In this document: positions 48,547 through 49,311 of the stretch, piece after piece
Layout of the letters: each line of letters opens with the position of its first letter
Position numbering within the stretch: the first letter of the stretch is position 1
DNA from: Idiomarina aquatica
GTDB lineage: Bacteria > Pseudomonadota > Gammaproteobacteria > Enterobacterales > Alteromonadaceae
Direction: 5' to 3'
DNA length: 49,311 nt
Assembly: GCF_004362895.1 (NCBI RefSeq)
Contig: NZ_SNXI01000018.1
Coordinates: 1 to 49,311, forward strand
Program-made: the position numbers and the translations under genes
Notes under the pieces: model-generated
What the model was told of the DNA's origin: nothing
The model's database searches: none
What the model saw: only the letters and a program-made list of their open reading frames with translations

Positions 48547-49026
48547 CTACGCGGGCTGTTGGTAACTTATCTTATTAATGAACCAGGTCTTAGTACCCTG
48601 TGGCGTGTTAACCTCCGCCTCATCGTCCACCTGCTTTTTCAGCAGAGCGCGCGCCATGGGCGAGTCGATAGACACCGCGTCTTTGCGATCATAAATCTCG
48701 TCCGGCCCAACAATTTGAAAGGCGCGAAAGTTCTCGTCCTCGTCCTCAATTTCCACCCAGGCACCAAAAAACACCTTACCGTCCTGCTGTGGCGAATAAT
48801 ACACCACCTTCAACTGCTCCAGACGCTTGGTTAAATAGCGAATACGACCATCAATTTTACGTAGCTTCTGCTTGTTGTATTTATAATCCGCGTTCTCAGA
48901 CCGGTCGCCCAGGCTCGCTGCCCACGAGACCTTCTCCACGGTTGCGCGGCGCTCCACCCGCCAAAGGTGCTCGAGTTCCTGTTGCAACTTTTCATAACCG
49001 CCAAGGGTAATTAAATTGGTTTTCAT
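48547..49026 (-). CDS. greB: Transcription elongation factor GreB
   Basis: GreB rescues backtracked RNA polymerase by stimulating cleavage of the nascent RNA. The 159-residue protein has the N-terminal coiled coil (LGGYEKLQQELEHLWRVERR, then SWAASLGDRSENADYKYNKQKLR with the acidic tip) and a C-terminal FKBP-like domain. The tip DRSENADYKY and the basic RYLTKRLE region are typical of GreB rather than GreA. Its start is at the ATG at 49026, upstream of the small gap before tex. Confidence 0.96.
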   Translation of the reverse strand: MKTNLITLGGYEKLQQELEHLWRVERRATVEKVSWAASLGDRSENADYKYNKQKLRKIDGRIRYLTKRLEQLKVVYYSPQQDGKVFFGAWVEIEDEDENFRAFQIVGPDEIYDRKDAVSIDSPMARALLKKQVDDEAEVNTPQGTKTWFINKISYQQPA

Positions 49027-49311
49027 ACGCTGATTCGTTGTGCCTGCGTTGAATGATTAGGGGATTTTACTGGGTTATGAAGGGGAGGGGAACGATAGAT
49101 TGTCTAACGGGCTAGACGTACCAGCGTAATATTGACTACCGCGTTGGGCGATAAAACAACTGGCAATTGTCTCTGCTTGGTTGCTAGGCTGAAATTTAAA
49201 TCCCCTAGCGTTATACCCGTTATTCCGCACCAATATTCGGATTTAGAACTGTCCAATAAATGAGCGATTGATCGCCAATTTACCGATTACCTCTTGACGC
49301 CGATCCCCGAT
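49027..49311. other. Region upstream of greB with no assigned gene
   Basis: No convincing gene is visible in these 285 bases. Two inverted repeats occur: GTCTAAC/GCTAGAC around 49100-49115, and GCTAGG/CCTAGC around 49172-49220. On the minus strand the last bases of the window read as 22 open codons ending in TAA near 49244, which could be the end of a gene lying beyond the window, but the stretch is too short to support on its own. Confidence 0.4.

Noticed and set aside
49244-49311. 22 open codons on the minus strand at the right edge
   Set aside because: Too short to separate from chance, and no recognisable protein end.

Overview
The window looks like a stretch of chromosome from a marine gammaproteobacterium of the Alteromonadales, most likely Idiomarina or a close relative. 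This rests on remembered gene order (gpmI-envC-yibQ, yibN-secB-gpsA, slmA-coaBC/radC-rpmB-rpmG, bioH/gntX-nfuA, a caa3-type cox cluster, lexA-sulA/plsB, ubiCA, glpGE, tdh-kbl, coaD, pckA, fabR/desaturase, tex, greB) and on protein resemblance, not on a database search. No rRNA, tRNA, CRISPR array, IS transposase or prophage was seen. Every recognised gene is intact except where a window edge cuts an element.

Layout. 1-93 is the 3' end (domains V and VI) of a group II intron lying directly upstream of a yeiW-type cysteine-cluster gene. 335-6612 holds the gpmI-envC-yibQ operon (minus), then yibN, secB and gpsA (plus), meeting slmA tail to tail. 6616-9488 carries coaBC (minus), radC, a structured intergenic repeat, and rpmB-rpmG with a strong promoter and terminator. 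9512-13713 has a 2OG-Fe(II) oxygenase, an unknown membrane protein, mutM, bioH, gntX and nfuA, the last with an IscR-like operator. 13843-17177 has a DUF4397 lipoprotein, a MATE transporter and a NodB-family lipoprotein.

17174-25409 is a full cytochrome c oxidase cluster on the minus strand: coxB with a fused cytochrome c domain, coxA, ctaG, coxC, SURF1, a divergent Sco-like protein, ctaA, ctaB and sco. A DUF2909 gene sits antisense inside it. The 326-bp region upstream of coxB has a candidate promoter and a long inverted repeat in the leader.

25736-31309 covers lexA-sulA with two perfect SOS boxes, plsB, ubiC-ubiA and an orphan FliL-like gene. 31315-38452 covers glpG, glpE, tdh-kbl, coaD, an NSS transporter and pckA. 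38562-42793 has a Nat-type ABC exporter and an S9 peptidase. 42821-44805 has fabR facing a membrane desaturase across a FabR-type palindrome. 44897-46139 has a miniature flagellar-rod-like protein and an HExxH protein, the most unusual pair here. tex and greB close the window.

Functional themes are envelope and lipid homeostasis (envC, plsB, fabR/desaturase, glpG), aerobic respiration with its heme and copper assembly factors, and genome maintenance (mutM, radC, lexA-sulA, slmA). Two lineage-restricted elements, the intron tail and the flagellar-like pair, are the best candidates for new biology.
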